Of a DNA stretch of 64,000 nucleotides, positions 40,217 through 50,723 are shown piece by piece; position 1 is the first letter of the stretch; the number at the start of each line of letters is the position of its first letter. The notes under the pieces were generated by a model. The model searched no databases and was not told the origin of the DNA. It saw nothing but the letters and a program-made list of their open reading frames with translations. Location: contig NZ_NAEW01000011.1 of NCBI RefSeq assembly GCF_002075345.1, positions 42,580 through 106,579 of the forward strand, in the 5' to 3' direction. Position numbers and translations under genes: made by a program. The DNA is from Citrobacter braakii. Lineage in GTDB: Bacteria > Pseudomonadota > Gammaproteobacteria > Enterobacterales > Enterobacteriaceae.

Positions 40217-41123
40217 GACAACATCGCCTTTGCACTCTCTGGATATCCGCCTCCTACGCTATTTTTCCGTGGTGGCGGAAGAGAACAACATGAGTCGAGC
40301 GGCGCTGCGTTTATTTATGTCGCAGCCGCCGCTGAGTCGCCACATTCGCCAGCTTGAAGAGCGCCTGGGGGTGACGCTTTTTGTCCGTCATACCCGTGGA
40401 CTTACGCTGACGGAGGACGGCCAGCGCGTACTTGAAATCGTGCGCCCGCTATTGGCGCTACAGGATAAAACCTGGGCGGCGTTGAGTCAGATAGCGAAAA
40501 CGGGAGAGCAATCTCTGCGCTTAGGGCTAAGTACAGCGTTTGAGCAGGGTGTTTTTGCGGCGCTTGAGTCGCAGCTTGCTACGCGTGTACAGAAGCTACA
40601 TATTGTCCGTCATGGTTCGCCTGAACTGGCGCGTCAGGTGCGTCGGGGAAAACTGGATGCAGCGCTGGTGGCGCTACCGCTTGAGAATTCGGGTCTTAGC
40701 GTCACGCCGCTCGGCTGGCAAGAATCGATGATCGCCGCCTTACCCGCGCTCTGGCCAGAGGCGGCTCTGCCTTCGCTCTCGTTAACGTCGCTGAACCACC
40801 GACCGCTGTTCTGGTTCAAACGTGAACGTAACCCTGCTTTTTTTGATTACACTCGACACATTTTTCGTCGTGCTGGTTACTCTCCTGCACTTATTGAGGA
40901 GCCAATGGAACATGACGTGCTGCTGGCACGGATCGCGCAGGGTGACGGTCTGAGCCTGGTTCCGGCCTCCTTTTCCGCTATCCAGCGTCAGGGTGTGATC
41001 TTCCTTCCGCTTACTGATACAGAATTGCGGCTTAGCATGGGGTTAGCGACGCTGCCTGAGAACGTAATAAAAGTAGAGTGGCTACAGACGGTCGTGACGC
41101 AATCCCTCACCATTTCAAGCTGA
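40215..41123 (+). CDS. LysR-family transcriptional regulator
   Basis: A 302-residue regulator. The N-terminal helix-turn-helix (LLRYFSVVAEENNMSRAALRLFMSQPPLSRHIRQLE, seen in parts at residues 13-50) is followed by a periplasmic-binding-type effector domain from about residue 95. It is divergent from the carboxymuconolactone-decarboxylase-like gene and presumably regulates it in response to a small molecule. The start region is poor in Shine-Dalgarno sequence and covered by the inverted repeat at 40202-40216; a TTG at 40230 is a possible alternative. It lies upstream of metF on the same strand, but metF has its own met-box promoter. Confidence 0.85.
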   Translation: MTTSPLHSLDIRLLRYFSVVAEENNMSRAALRLFMSQPPLSRHIRQLEERLGVTLFVRHTRGLTLTEDGQRVLEIVRPLLALQDKTWAALSQIAKTGEQSLRLGLSTAFEQGVFAALESQLATRVQKLHIVRHGSPELARQVRRGKLDAALVALPLENSGLSVTPLGWQESMIAALPALWPEAALPSLSLTSLNHRPLFWFKRERNPAFFDYTRHIFRRAGYSPALIEEPMEHDVLLARIAQGDGLSLVPASFSAIQRQGVIFLPLTDTELRLSMGLATLPENVIKVEWLQTVVTQSLTISS

Positions 41124-41207
41124 TGTGAATTTTTTTCACGTTGGCTGAGTATTCCTCACCTTTAACGATGATTTTTGTGTTGACGCCAGCATGCTTTTCC
41201 GTCATTT

Positions 41208-41239
41208 TTACATCTAGACGTCTAAACGTATAGCAGTTC
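41208..41239. promoter_or_regulatory. Tandem met boxes of metF
   Basis: Four 8-mers TTACATCT, AGACGTCT (perfect), AAACGTAT and AGCAGTTC lie in tandem 42 bases upstream of metF, like the E. coli metF operator. They predict MetJ/S-adenosylmethionine repression. Confidence 0.92.
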
Positions 41240-41277
41240 ACAACACAACATATAACGACAAAAGATTGATGAGGTAA

Positions 41278-42168
<891 letters not shown>

Positions 42169-42179
42169 ACAGATGCCCC

Positions 42180-42201
42180 AGCCCTCTACGGAGGGCTTTT
42201 T
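42180..42201 (+). terminator. Rho-independent terminator of metF
   Basis: AGCCCTC and GAGGGCT around TACG followed by TTTTG, 12 bases after the metF stop. Confidence 0.9.
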
Positions 42202-42336
42202 GTTGATCATTTTGATCTACATCTCTGTAACTTAAAATATAAAAGGAATTAGCTATCGAATCTGTGGGTTATTTCGACTATATCTTATCTCTGGTGGTGT
42301 ATATCGTAGTCAGAACACTGTAAAGGGAGCATATAG

Positions 42337-44517
<2,181 letters not shown>

Positions 44518-44523
44518 CAGACC

Positions 44524-44554
44524 ATGCCGGATGTCGCTTGCGCGGGTCCGGCAT
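44524..44554. repeat. REP unit downstream of katG
   Basis: ATGCCGGATG...CCGGCAT palindrome of REP type, 7 bases after the katG stop. Confidence 0.7.
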
Positions 44555-44563
44555 AGTATGAAC

Positions 44564-44592
44564 AAAAAATCCCCGCAATTGCGGGGATTTTT
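44564..44592. terminator. Bidirectional terminator between katG and gldA
   Basis: AAAAAATCCCCGC and GCGGGGATTTTT around AATT, with U-runs on both strands, between the convergent genes. Confidence 0.93.
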
Positions 44593-44601
44593 ATTGGTCG
44601 G

Positions 44602-45705
44602 TTATTCCCACTCTTGCAGGTAACGTTGACCGTACTGGTCAGCCACCAGCAGGGCGGCATATACCTGGTCCGGCGTTGCGCCGCCAGGCATGTTGTGGAT
44701 GGTTTCGCCTTCGGCACAGGCAGCTTCAGCCACAATGCGCATTTTCGCCGGAATATCCTGTTTGATGTCCAGTTGCGCCAGGGTAATCGGCAGGCCAACG
44801 GAATGACACAGCGCGGCAACAGTTTCAATTTCATCGATCGGCGCGTTTTCCAGTACCAGTTGCGTCAGCGTGCCGAAAGCCACTTTCTCGCCGTGGTAAT
44901 AGTGATGCGCATCCGGGATTGCTGTCAGACCGTTATGGATGGCGTGCGCCGCTGCCAGACCGCCGCTTTCAAAACCGACGCCGCTCAGATAGGTGTTGGC
45001 TTCAATAACGCGCTCCAGCGCAGGCGTTACCACGTGCTGCTCGGCAGCCAGCATAGCTTTTTCACCTTCTTCTATCAGCGTATTAAAGCACAGCTCAGCC
45101 AGCGCCAGCGCCGCCTGAGTGCACTGACCGCCCGCCATGGTGGTTGCGCCGCTGCGTGAACAGGCGCGCGCTTCGAACCAGGTCGCCAACGCATCGCCGA
45201 TGCCCGCGGCTAACAGACGCGCCGGTGCGCCCGCGACAATTTTGGTATCAACAATGACCCTGTCCGGGTTATTGGGCAGCAGCAAATAGCGATCGAATTC
45301 ACCGGCATCGGTGTAAATAACGGACAGCGCGCTGCACGGTGCATCGGTAGAGGCGATGGTTGGCGCAATGGCGACAGGCACGCCCATAAAGTGCGCCAGC
45401 GCTTTGGCGGTATCCAGCGTTTTACCGCCGCCAATACCAAGTACTGCGCCACATTGCGCTTTTTCTGCCACGCCGCGCAGACGGTCGATTTCGTTTTGTG
45501 AACACTCGCCGCCAAACGGTGCAATCTCCAGCGCCAGTCCGGCATCCTGGAAGCTTTTTTCCAGTGCGCCCTGGGCAAAGCCTAAGACAAACTTGTCCCC
45601 AACGACCAGCCAGCGCTCTGCCAGTGGTTTGAGGTAGTTGCCAAGACGGGTAATAACATCGGCACCCTGGATGTACTTACCAGGTGATTGAATAATGCGA
45701 TCCAT
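44602..45705 (-). CDS. gldA: Glycerol dehydrogenase
   Basis: A 367-residue zinc- and NAD-dependent dehydrogenase that converts glycerol to dihydroxyacetone; it also reduces hydroxyacetone and related carbonyls. The [13 protein letters not shown] coenzyme loop (about 93-105) and the zinc-binding [12 protein letters not shown] and HAIHNGL segments are present. It is the last gene of ptsA-fsaB-gldA, 12 bases after fsaB, and so is likely to reduce or oxidise a product of the aldolase. Confidence 0.97.
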   Translation of the reverse strand: MDRIIQSPGKYIQGADVITRLGNYLKPLAERWLVVGDKFVLGFAQGALEKSFQDAGLALEIAPFGGECSQNEIDRLRGVAEKAQCGAVLGIGGGKTLDTAKALAHFMGVPVAIAPTIASTDAPCSALSVIYTDAGEFDRYLLLPNNPDRVIVDTKIVAGAPARLLAAGIGDALATWFEARACSRSGATTMAGGQCTQAALALAELCFNTLIEEGEKAMLAAEQHVVTPALERVIEANTYLSGVGFESGGLAAAHAIHNGLTAIPDAHHYYHGEKVAFGTLTQLVLENAPIDEIETVAALCHSVGLPITLAQLDIKQDIPAKMRIVAEAACAEGETIHNMPGGATPDQVYAALLVADQYGQRYLQEWE

Positions 45706-45717
45706 ACTTTATTTCCC

Positions 45718-46380
45718 TCACAGGTTGATGTGACCAAATGTATTGTTCCAGTCATGTTCAAACTTCTCTATTGCTGACTCTACCGCAGGGGTATTGAGCA
45801 TTTGTTGCGCTACGTCTAATGGCAGGGTGATTGCTTCGCATCCTGCCAGTAAGCAATCCAGCGCCTGACGAGGGGTTTTAAAGCTGGCTGCCAGTACCAT
45901 GCTGTTGGGCGCATGCAGTTCCAGTAACGTTTGCAGTTCTTGTACCGTGCGAATTCCGTCGCCGCCCTGCGCGTCAATACGGTTAACGTAAGGCGCGATA
46001 TATTTCGCCCCCGCCAGCGCTGCCAGCAGCCCCTGAGAGGCACTGTACACGGCGGTTCCCAGCGTGGTGATACCCTCTTTTTTCAGCATCTTGATCGCGG
46101 CCAGACCTTCGGATGTCACCGGGATTTTTACCACCAGACCGGGGACCGCGTTGCTCAGACGTTTGGCTTCCTCCACCATGCCTTGTGCGTTGCGGCTCAT
46201 GGTTTGGGCAAACAGAATGCCCTCTTCGCCAATGGCGTTTTGCAGGCGCGGCAGCACATCCCAGATGGATTCTTTGTTTGCTGCCACAATGCTTGGGTTG
46301 GTGGTGACACCCGCGATTGGGAAGATGCGTGCCAGACGTTCGACTTCCGCGACGTTGGCGGTATCAAGGTAAAGTTCCAT
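45718..46380 (-). CDS. fsaB: Fructose-6-phosphate aldolase FsaB (TalC)
   Basis: A 220-residue transaldolase-like class I aldolase that cleaves fructose 6-phosphate, or a similar ketose phosphate, to dihydroxyacetone and glyceraldehyde 3-phosphate. The Schiff-base Lys85 lies in [11 protein letters not shown]. Dihydroxyacetone produced here is a substrate of the neighbouring GldA. It lies 15 bases after ptsA. Confidence 0.97.
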   Translation of the reverse strand: MELYLDTANVAEVERLARIFPIAGVTTNPSIVAANKESIWDVLPRLQNAIGEEGILFAQTMSRNAQGMVEEAKRLSNAVPGLVVKIPVTSEGLAAIKMLKKEGITTLGTAVYSASQGLLAALAGAKYIAPYVNRIDAQGGDGIRTVQELQTLLELHAPNSMVLAASFKTPRQALDCLLAGCEAITLPLDVAQQMLNTPAVESAIEKFEHDWNNTFGHINL

Positions 46381-46395
46381 ACAAAAACACCCTCT

Positions 46396-48897
46396 TTAAA
46401 GTTCAAGTTCATGTTGCAGCAGGCTGGCGATAGCGTCGGCAGAGGCGGCGTTAACCAGCGCGTTACGGAATTCTTCATGCATAATGCGCCGTGCCAGACG
46501 CGAGAAAATACGCATATGCTGGTCGCCAGCGGCGTGTTTGTTGAGCGTCAGCATAATAATGAATTGCGCATCATCATCACCCCAACGTACCGGCGCTTGC
46601 AGGCGCGCTACGCTGATAGTGGACTGCTCAATATGTTCTGATTTGCTGTGTGGAATGGCGAAGCTAAAACCTAATCCGGTAGAGAAGACCGCTTCGCGCG
46701 CCCACAGATCGGCTTCCAGTTTACGCGGATAGCGGCAACGACCTGCCAGCAGGAGGTTGTCGGTCATCCCTTTGATGACCTCCTCTTTACTACGCCAGTC
46801 GCTATCCAGCGTGATGCACTCGGCGGTAACCAGAGGGGTATCCTGTTGAGTCATGCGGAACTGAGCCAGCAGATGTTCGACCTCCAGCGACGTTCGACAC
46901 GCCATTGCTTGATTCAGCAACTGACGGCAGGCGCGGCTGTCAAGTTGCGCCATCCGCGCTTTGGCGGCGGGAATGGAGGGAGCGCTCATGCTGATCTCGT
47001 CCAGACCCAGTCCCACAAGCAGCGGTAGCACTGAACCTTTAGCGCCAAGTTCGCCGCACAGGCCAATCCATTTTCCCTGACGATGTACCGCCTGTACGGC
47101 GTAATCCAGTGCGCGCAAGAAGGCTGGATTCAGGCTGTTGTAATGGCGGGTAACTTTGGCGTTGTCGCGGTCGACCGCCAGCAGATATTGCGTCAGGTCA
47201 TTACTGCCAATACTAAAGAAATCAATTTCTTCGCAGCATTGATCGATGATGAACATCACTGACGGAACCTCCAGCATGATACCGAGCGGGATCTTCTCAT
47301 CAAACGGGATGTGTTCAGTACGCAGTTGATGTTTAGCTTCGGCCAGCTTCTCTTTGACCCACAGGATCTCTTCCATAGAGGAGATCATTGGGATCATGAT
47401 TTTCAGGCAACCGTGCGCTGATGCGCGCAGGATCGATCGCAGTTGTGTGGTAAACAAAGCGGCGTATTCTTCATAGATACGCACCGCGCGATAACCAAGG
47501 AACGGGTTGGCTTCGGCAGGAATATTCAGGTAATCAACGGGTTTATCACCACCGATATCCATGGTGCGCACAATGATGCTGCGTCCCTGCGCGGGCTCCA
47601 GCGCCTGGCAGAAAATGTTGTATAGCTCGTTCTCATCCGGGGCGCAGGTACGGTCCATATACAGCATTTCCGTGCGAAACAGGCCAACCGCTTCCGCACC
47701 GTTGCCAAAGGCTGCTTGCGCTTCCACGGAATGGGCGATGTTGGCGGCGACTTCCATGCGGATGCCATCACCCGTGCGCGCCTCCTGGGTCAGCCAGATA
47801 CGTTGTTGTTCTCGAATGGCATCCTGGATACGGGCTTCCTGCTGGTAGTAACGTACGACGGATTCATCAGGGGCAACAATGACCGCTCCTGCGTTACCAT
47901 CGATATAAACCGTTTGCTGCAGCCATGGCATCAAGGATTCAATATCCACGCCAACCAGCGTAGGAATGTTGAATGACCGGGCGAGAATCACCGTGTGTGA
48001 AGTGGTACCGCCGCTTTTTAACAGCAAGCCTTTCAGCAATGTTTTGTCCAGTTCGAGGAACTGGCTCGGTGTGAGCTCGTCCGCCATACAGACCGTAGGC
48101 TGGGTTAGTTTTCCCGGCGCAGGGAAACGCTGCTCTCCATAAATTTGCTGCAGAAGCTGGAAGCAGACATCGCGCACATCCAGCGCACGTTCCTGTAAAT
48201 AACTGCTGCTGGAGCGGGCGAATTCATCACAAAAATGTCCGGCACTTTCGACAATCGCCTGGGCGCAGCTTAACCCGCGAGATACTCCAGCGAGCAGGTG
48301 CTGACGCAGTGAGAGGTCGCTTGCCAGCGAGCGGTGTGCTTCCAGAATCGCACTGGTTGCGCCGTCGCTGTCGAGTAACCGAAACGCAATATTCTTCATC
48401 AGCAGCGTTAAGCCGTTATCCAGTGCCGCCTGCTCGGTTTCAATATCTTTAGCGGATGGGAGATTGTTAAGGGCGTTGAGATCCAGCGAAGAGAGCAGAC
48501 TAAGTACGCCTCCCGCACTGCCGCTGCAGACGGTGCGAGCGCGAAAAAGCTGTGGGTTTAGATTGGTGAGGGATGCAGGAAGTGGCTCCAGCTCGTTGCT
48601 TTTGGCTTCCGCTAGCGGTGCATCGCAGTGTGGAAATTCATTACGTAACCATTGGGTTAAATGCTGGTGGGCTGCCTGTTCATCTGCACCGGAAATCAGC
48701 AACTGGCAGCTATCACCCGCCAGAGTATCGGTGCCAATCAGTGCCAATGCGCTCTTGGCGTTACCCCTACGTTCGGTACGCAGGTTGTGCCACTCAATGT
48801 GCGAAGTAAAGGTGTTGCACTGCGTTTCTATGTGACTTGCCGGGCGCGCATGTACGCCATTGGGCAGCTCACAGGTAAATTCCACAATCAGGGCCAT
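46396..48897 (-). CDS. ptsA: Multidomain PTS protein PtsA (HPr-EI-EIIA fusion)
   Basis: An 833-residue cytosolic phosphotransferase fusion that carries phosphate from PEP to the EIIB subunits encoded next door. Order: HPr-like domain with His16 (NGVHARPAS), enzyme I with active His301 (GGTTSHTVILAR) and the PEP-binding barrel ending LCGELG, and a fructose-type EIIA domain with His750 (AIPHSKSEHI). All three phosphorylation sites are retained. The start matches E. coli PtsA (MALIVEF); five more codons are open upstream. It is divergent from frwC, so the two arms form one PTS. Confidence 0.96.
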   Translation of the reverse strand: MALIVEFTCELPNGVHARPASHIETQCNTFTSHIEWHNLRTERRGNAKSALALIGTDTLAGDSCQLLISGADEQAAHQHLTQWLRNEFPHCDAPLAEAKSNELEPLPASLTNLNPQLFRARTVCSGSAGGVLSLLSSLDLNALNNLPSAKDIETEQAALDNGLTLLMKNIAFRLLDSDGATSAILEAHRSLASDLSLRQHLLAGVSRGLSCAQAIVESAGHFCDEFARSSSSYLQERALDVRDVCFQLLQQIYGEQRFPAPGKLTQPTVCMADELTPSQFLELDKTLLKGLLLKSGGTTSHTVILARSFNIPTLVGVDIESLMPWLQQTVYIDGNAGAVIVAPDESVVRYYQQEARIQDAIREQQRIWLTQEARTGDGIRMEVAANIAHSVEAQAAFGNGAEAVGLFRTEMLYMDRTCAPDENELYNIFCQALEPAQGRSIIVRTMDIGGDKPVDYLNIPAEANPFLGYRAVRIYEEYAALFTTQLRSILRASAHGCLKIMIPMISSMEEILWVKEKLAEAKHQLRTEHIPFDEKIPLGIMLEVPSVMFIIDQCCEEIDFFSIGSNDLTQYLLAVDRDNAKVTRHYNSLNPAFLRALDYAVQAVHRQGKWIGLCGELGAKGSVLPLLVGLGLDEISMSAPSIPAAKARMAQLDSRACRQLLNQAMACRTSLEVEHLLAQFRMTQQDTPLVTAECITLDSDWRSKEEVIKGMTDNLLLAGRCRYPRKLEADLWAREAVFSTGLGFSFAIPHSKSEHIEQSTISVARLQAPVRWGDDDAQFIIMLTLNKHAAGDQHMRIFSRLARRIMHEEFRNALVNAASADAIASLLQHELEL

Positions 48898-49205
48898 AGC
48901 CTCATCTCCCATAACGATTTCTCGCTACAGGATAAAAGGGCAACGCCTGAACCTGCCATCTGACAAATCTGCCAAAAACTGGATAAATGTAATGTAACCA
49001 TCAAAGTGAGATATCCCTCACAAGTCAGCATGTCCTCTATAAATTCCGAGAAACTACAAGTTATGAGGCGGATCGCATTTTTGCGCTGACATTACAAAAG
49101 TCCAGCAAATGGCCTTTTTATCCACTGTTTGCGCCGCGTCGGATTGCCTATTGTTTTCCGCAACAAGTTTATGGATATGGGCTTTAGGCAGCCTGGGAGC
49201 GACTT
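48898..49205. promoter_or_regulatory. Divergent ptsA/frwC control region
   Basis: About 308 bases without a credible gene. It holds the 16-bp palindrome at 49006-49021 midway between the two operons and AT-rich tracts on either side. A CRP-type site with normal spacing was not found. Confidence 0.5.
49006..49021. promoter_or_regulatory. Inverted repeat GTGAG-N6-CTCAC between ptsA and frwC
   Basis: A perfect 5-bp inverted repeat spaced by six bases. It is two bases off canonical CRP spacing (GTGA-N8-TCAC), so it may bind CRP weakly or be the site of a local regulator such as YijO. Confidence 0.45.
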
Positions 49206-50285
49206 ATGAAAGAGTTGGTACAAATCCTGAAAAATACCCGTCAGCACCTGATGACAGGTGTTTCGCATATGATCCCCTTCGTAGTCGCGGGTGGAATTTT
49301 GCTGGCGGTCTCCGTCATGTTGTATGGCAAGGGCGCGGTACCGGATGCGGCGACCGATCCTAATCTCAAGAAACTGTTTGATATTGGCGTCGCAGGGCTG
49401 ACGTTGATGGTGCCATTCCTTGCCGCTTACATTGGTTATTCCATTGCTGAACGTTCTGCTCTCGCCCCTTGTGCGATTGGCGCATGGGTGGGAAACAGCT
49501 TCGGCGCAGGTTTTTTCGGCGCGCTAATTGCCGGGATTATTGGCGGTATCGTCGTCCATTATCTGAAGAAGATCCCCGTACATAAGGTGTTGCGATCGGT
49601 AATGCCTATCTTCGTTATTCCTATTGTCGGCACCTTTATCACCGCAGGCATCATGATGTGGGGCCTGGGAGAACCCGTTGGCGCGTTAACCACTAGCCTG
49701 ACCGAGTGGCTGCAGGGTATGCAGCAGGGCAGCATCGTGCTGCTGGCGGTAATTATGGGACTGATGTTGGCCTTCGATATGGGTGGGCCGATTAACAAAG
49801 TTGCCTACGCCTTCATGCTGATTTGCGTGGCGCAGGGTGTTTATACCGTGGTGGCAATCGCCGCGGTAGGGATCTGCGTGCCGCCGCTGGGCTTAGGTTT
49901 GGCGACGCTGATTGGTCGTAAGAATTTCTCTTCTGAAGAACGTGAAGCCGGTAAAGCCGCGCTGGTGATGGGCTGCGTTGGCGTAACGGAAGGCGCAATT
50001 CCTTTTGCTGCCGCCGATCCGCTGCGCGTTATCCCATCCATTATGGTGGGTTCGGCCTGCGGCACGGTAACCGCCGCGCTGTTTGGTGCGCAGTGTTATG
50101 CCGGCTGGGGCGGGCTGATTGTTCTGCCGGTCGTGGAAGGAAAATTGGGTTATATCGCGGCGGTTGCCGTAGGGGCTGTAGTGACCGCAGTGTGCGTTAA
50201 CGTACTGAAAAGTCTGGCGCGGAAAAAAGTGTCTCAGGTCGACCAGAAAGAAGACGACCTGGATTTAGATTTTGAAATGAATTAA
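49206..50285 (+). CDS. frwC: Fructose-like PTS permease EIIC, FrwC
   Basis: A 359-residue polytopic permease subunit of a fructose-family PTS. Family features are HLMTGVSHMIPFVVAGG near the N-terminus, the FDMGGPINKVAY motif near residue 190 and EGAIPFAAADP near 265. Length equals E. coli FrwC. It is the first gene of frwCB-pflDC-frwD. The sugar is not known. The protein lacks its own A and B domains, which PtsA, FrwB and FrwD supply. Confidence 0.96.
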   Translation: MKELVQILKNTRQHLMTGVSHMIPFVVAGGILLAVSVMLYGKGAVPDAATDPNLKKLFDIGVAGLTLMVPFLAAYIGYSIAERSALAPCAIGAWVGNSFGAGFFGALIAGIIGGIVVHYLKKIPVHKVLRSVMPIFVIPIVGTFITAGIMMWGLGEPVGALTTSLTEWLQGMQQGSIVLLAVIMGLMLAFDMGGPINKVAYAFMLICVAQGVYTVVAIAAVGICVPPLGLGLATLIGRKNFSSEEREAGKAALVMGCVGVTEGAIPFAAADPLRVIPSIMVGSACGTVTAALFGAQCYAGWGGLIVLPVVEGKLGYIAAVAVGAVVTAVCVNVLKSLARKKVSQVDQKEDDLDLDFEMN

Positions 50286-50299
50286 GTGAGGAATGAGTC

Positions 50300-50620
50300 A
50301 TGACCAAGATTATCGCAGTAACTGCATGTCCTTCTGGCGTTGCCCACACCTATATGGCCGCCGAAGCGCTGGAAAGCGCCGCTAAAGCCAAGGGGTGGGA
50401 AGTAAAGGTTGAGACTCAGGGGTCGATCGGTCTGGAAAACGAACTGACCGCGGCGGATGTGGCAGAAGCCGACATGGTGATTCTGACCAAAGACATTGGT
50501 ATTAAGTTTGAAGAGCGTTTTGCGGGCAAAACTATCGTTCGTGTCAACATCAGCGATGCAGTGAAACGTGCCGACGCCATCATGAACAAGATTGGCGCAC
50601 ACCTTGCGCAAACCGCATAA
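50300..50620 (+). CDS. frwB: Fructose-like PTS EIIB, FrwB
   Basis: A 106-residue EIIB subunit. The phosphorylated Cys10 lies in the signature VTACPSGVAHTYMAAEAL. It accepts phosphate from the EIIA domain of PtsA and passes it to the sugar bound by FrwC. It lies 14 bases after frwC. A REP element separates it from pflD. Confidence 0.96.
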   Translation: MTKIIAVTACPSGVAHTYMAAEALESAAKAKGWEVKVETQGSIGLENELTAADVAEADMVILTKDIGIKFEERFAGKTIVRVNISDAVKRADAIMNKIGAHLAQTA

Positions 50621-50630
50621 CGGTTTGTTT

Positions 50631-50698
50631 GCCGGAGGGGGGGGGCGACTTATCCGGCCTACTGATACGTAGGCCAGATAACCACAGCGCCATCTGGC
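50631..50698. repeat. REP pair with G9 tract between frwB and pflD
   Basis: GCCGGA...TCCGGC and a second unit around GTAGGCCAGATAA...CATCTGGC are REP-like. The first loop contains a run of nine G (50637-50645), unusual for this chromosome. Confidence 0.7.
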
Positions 50699-50723
50699 AT
50701 CAGTTTTTCTACAGGAGTTCCTC

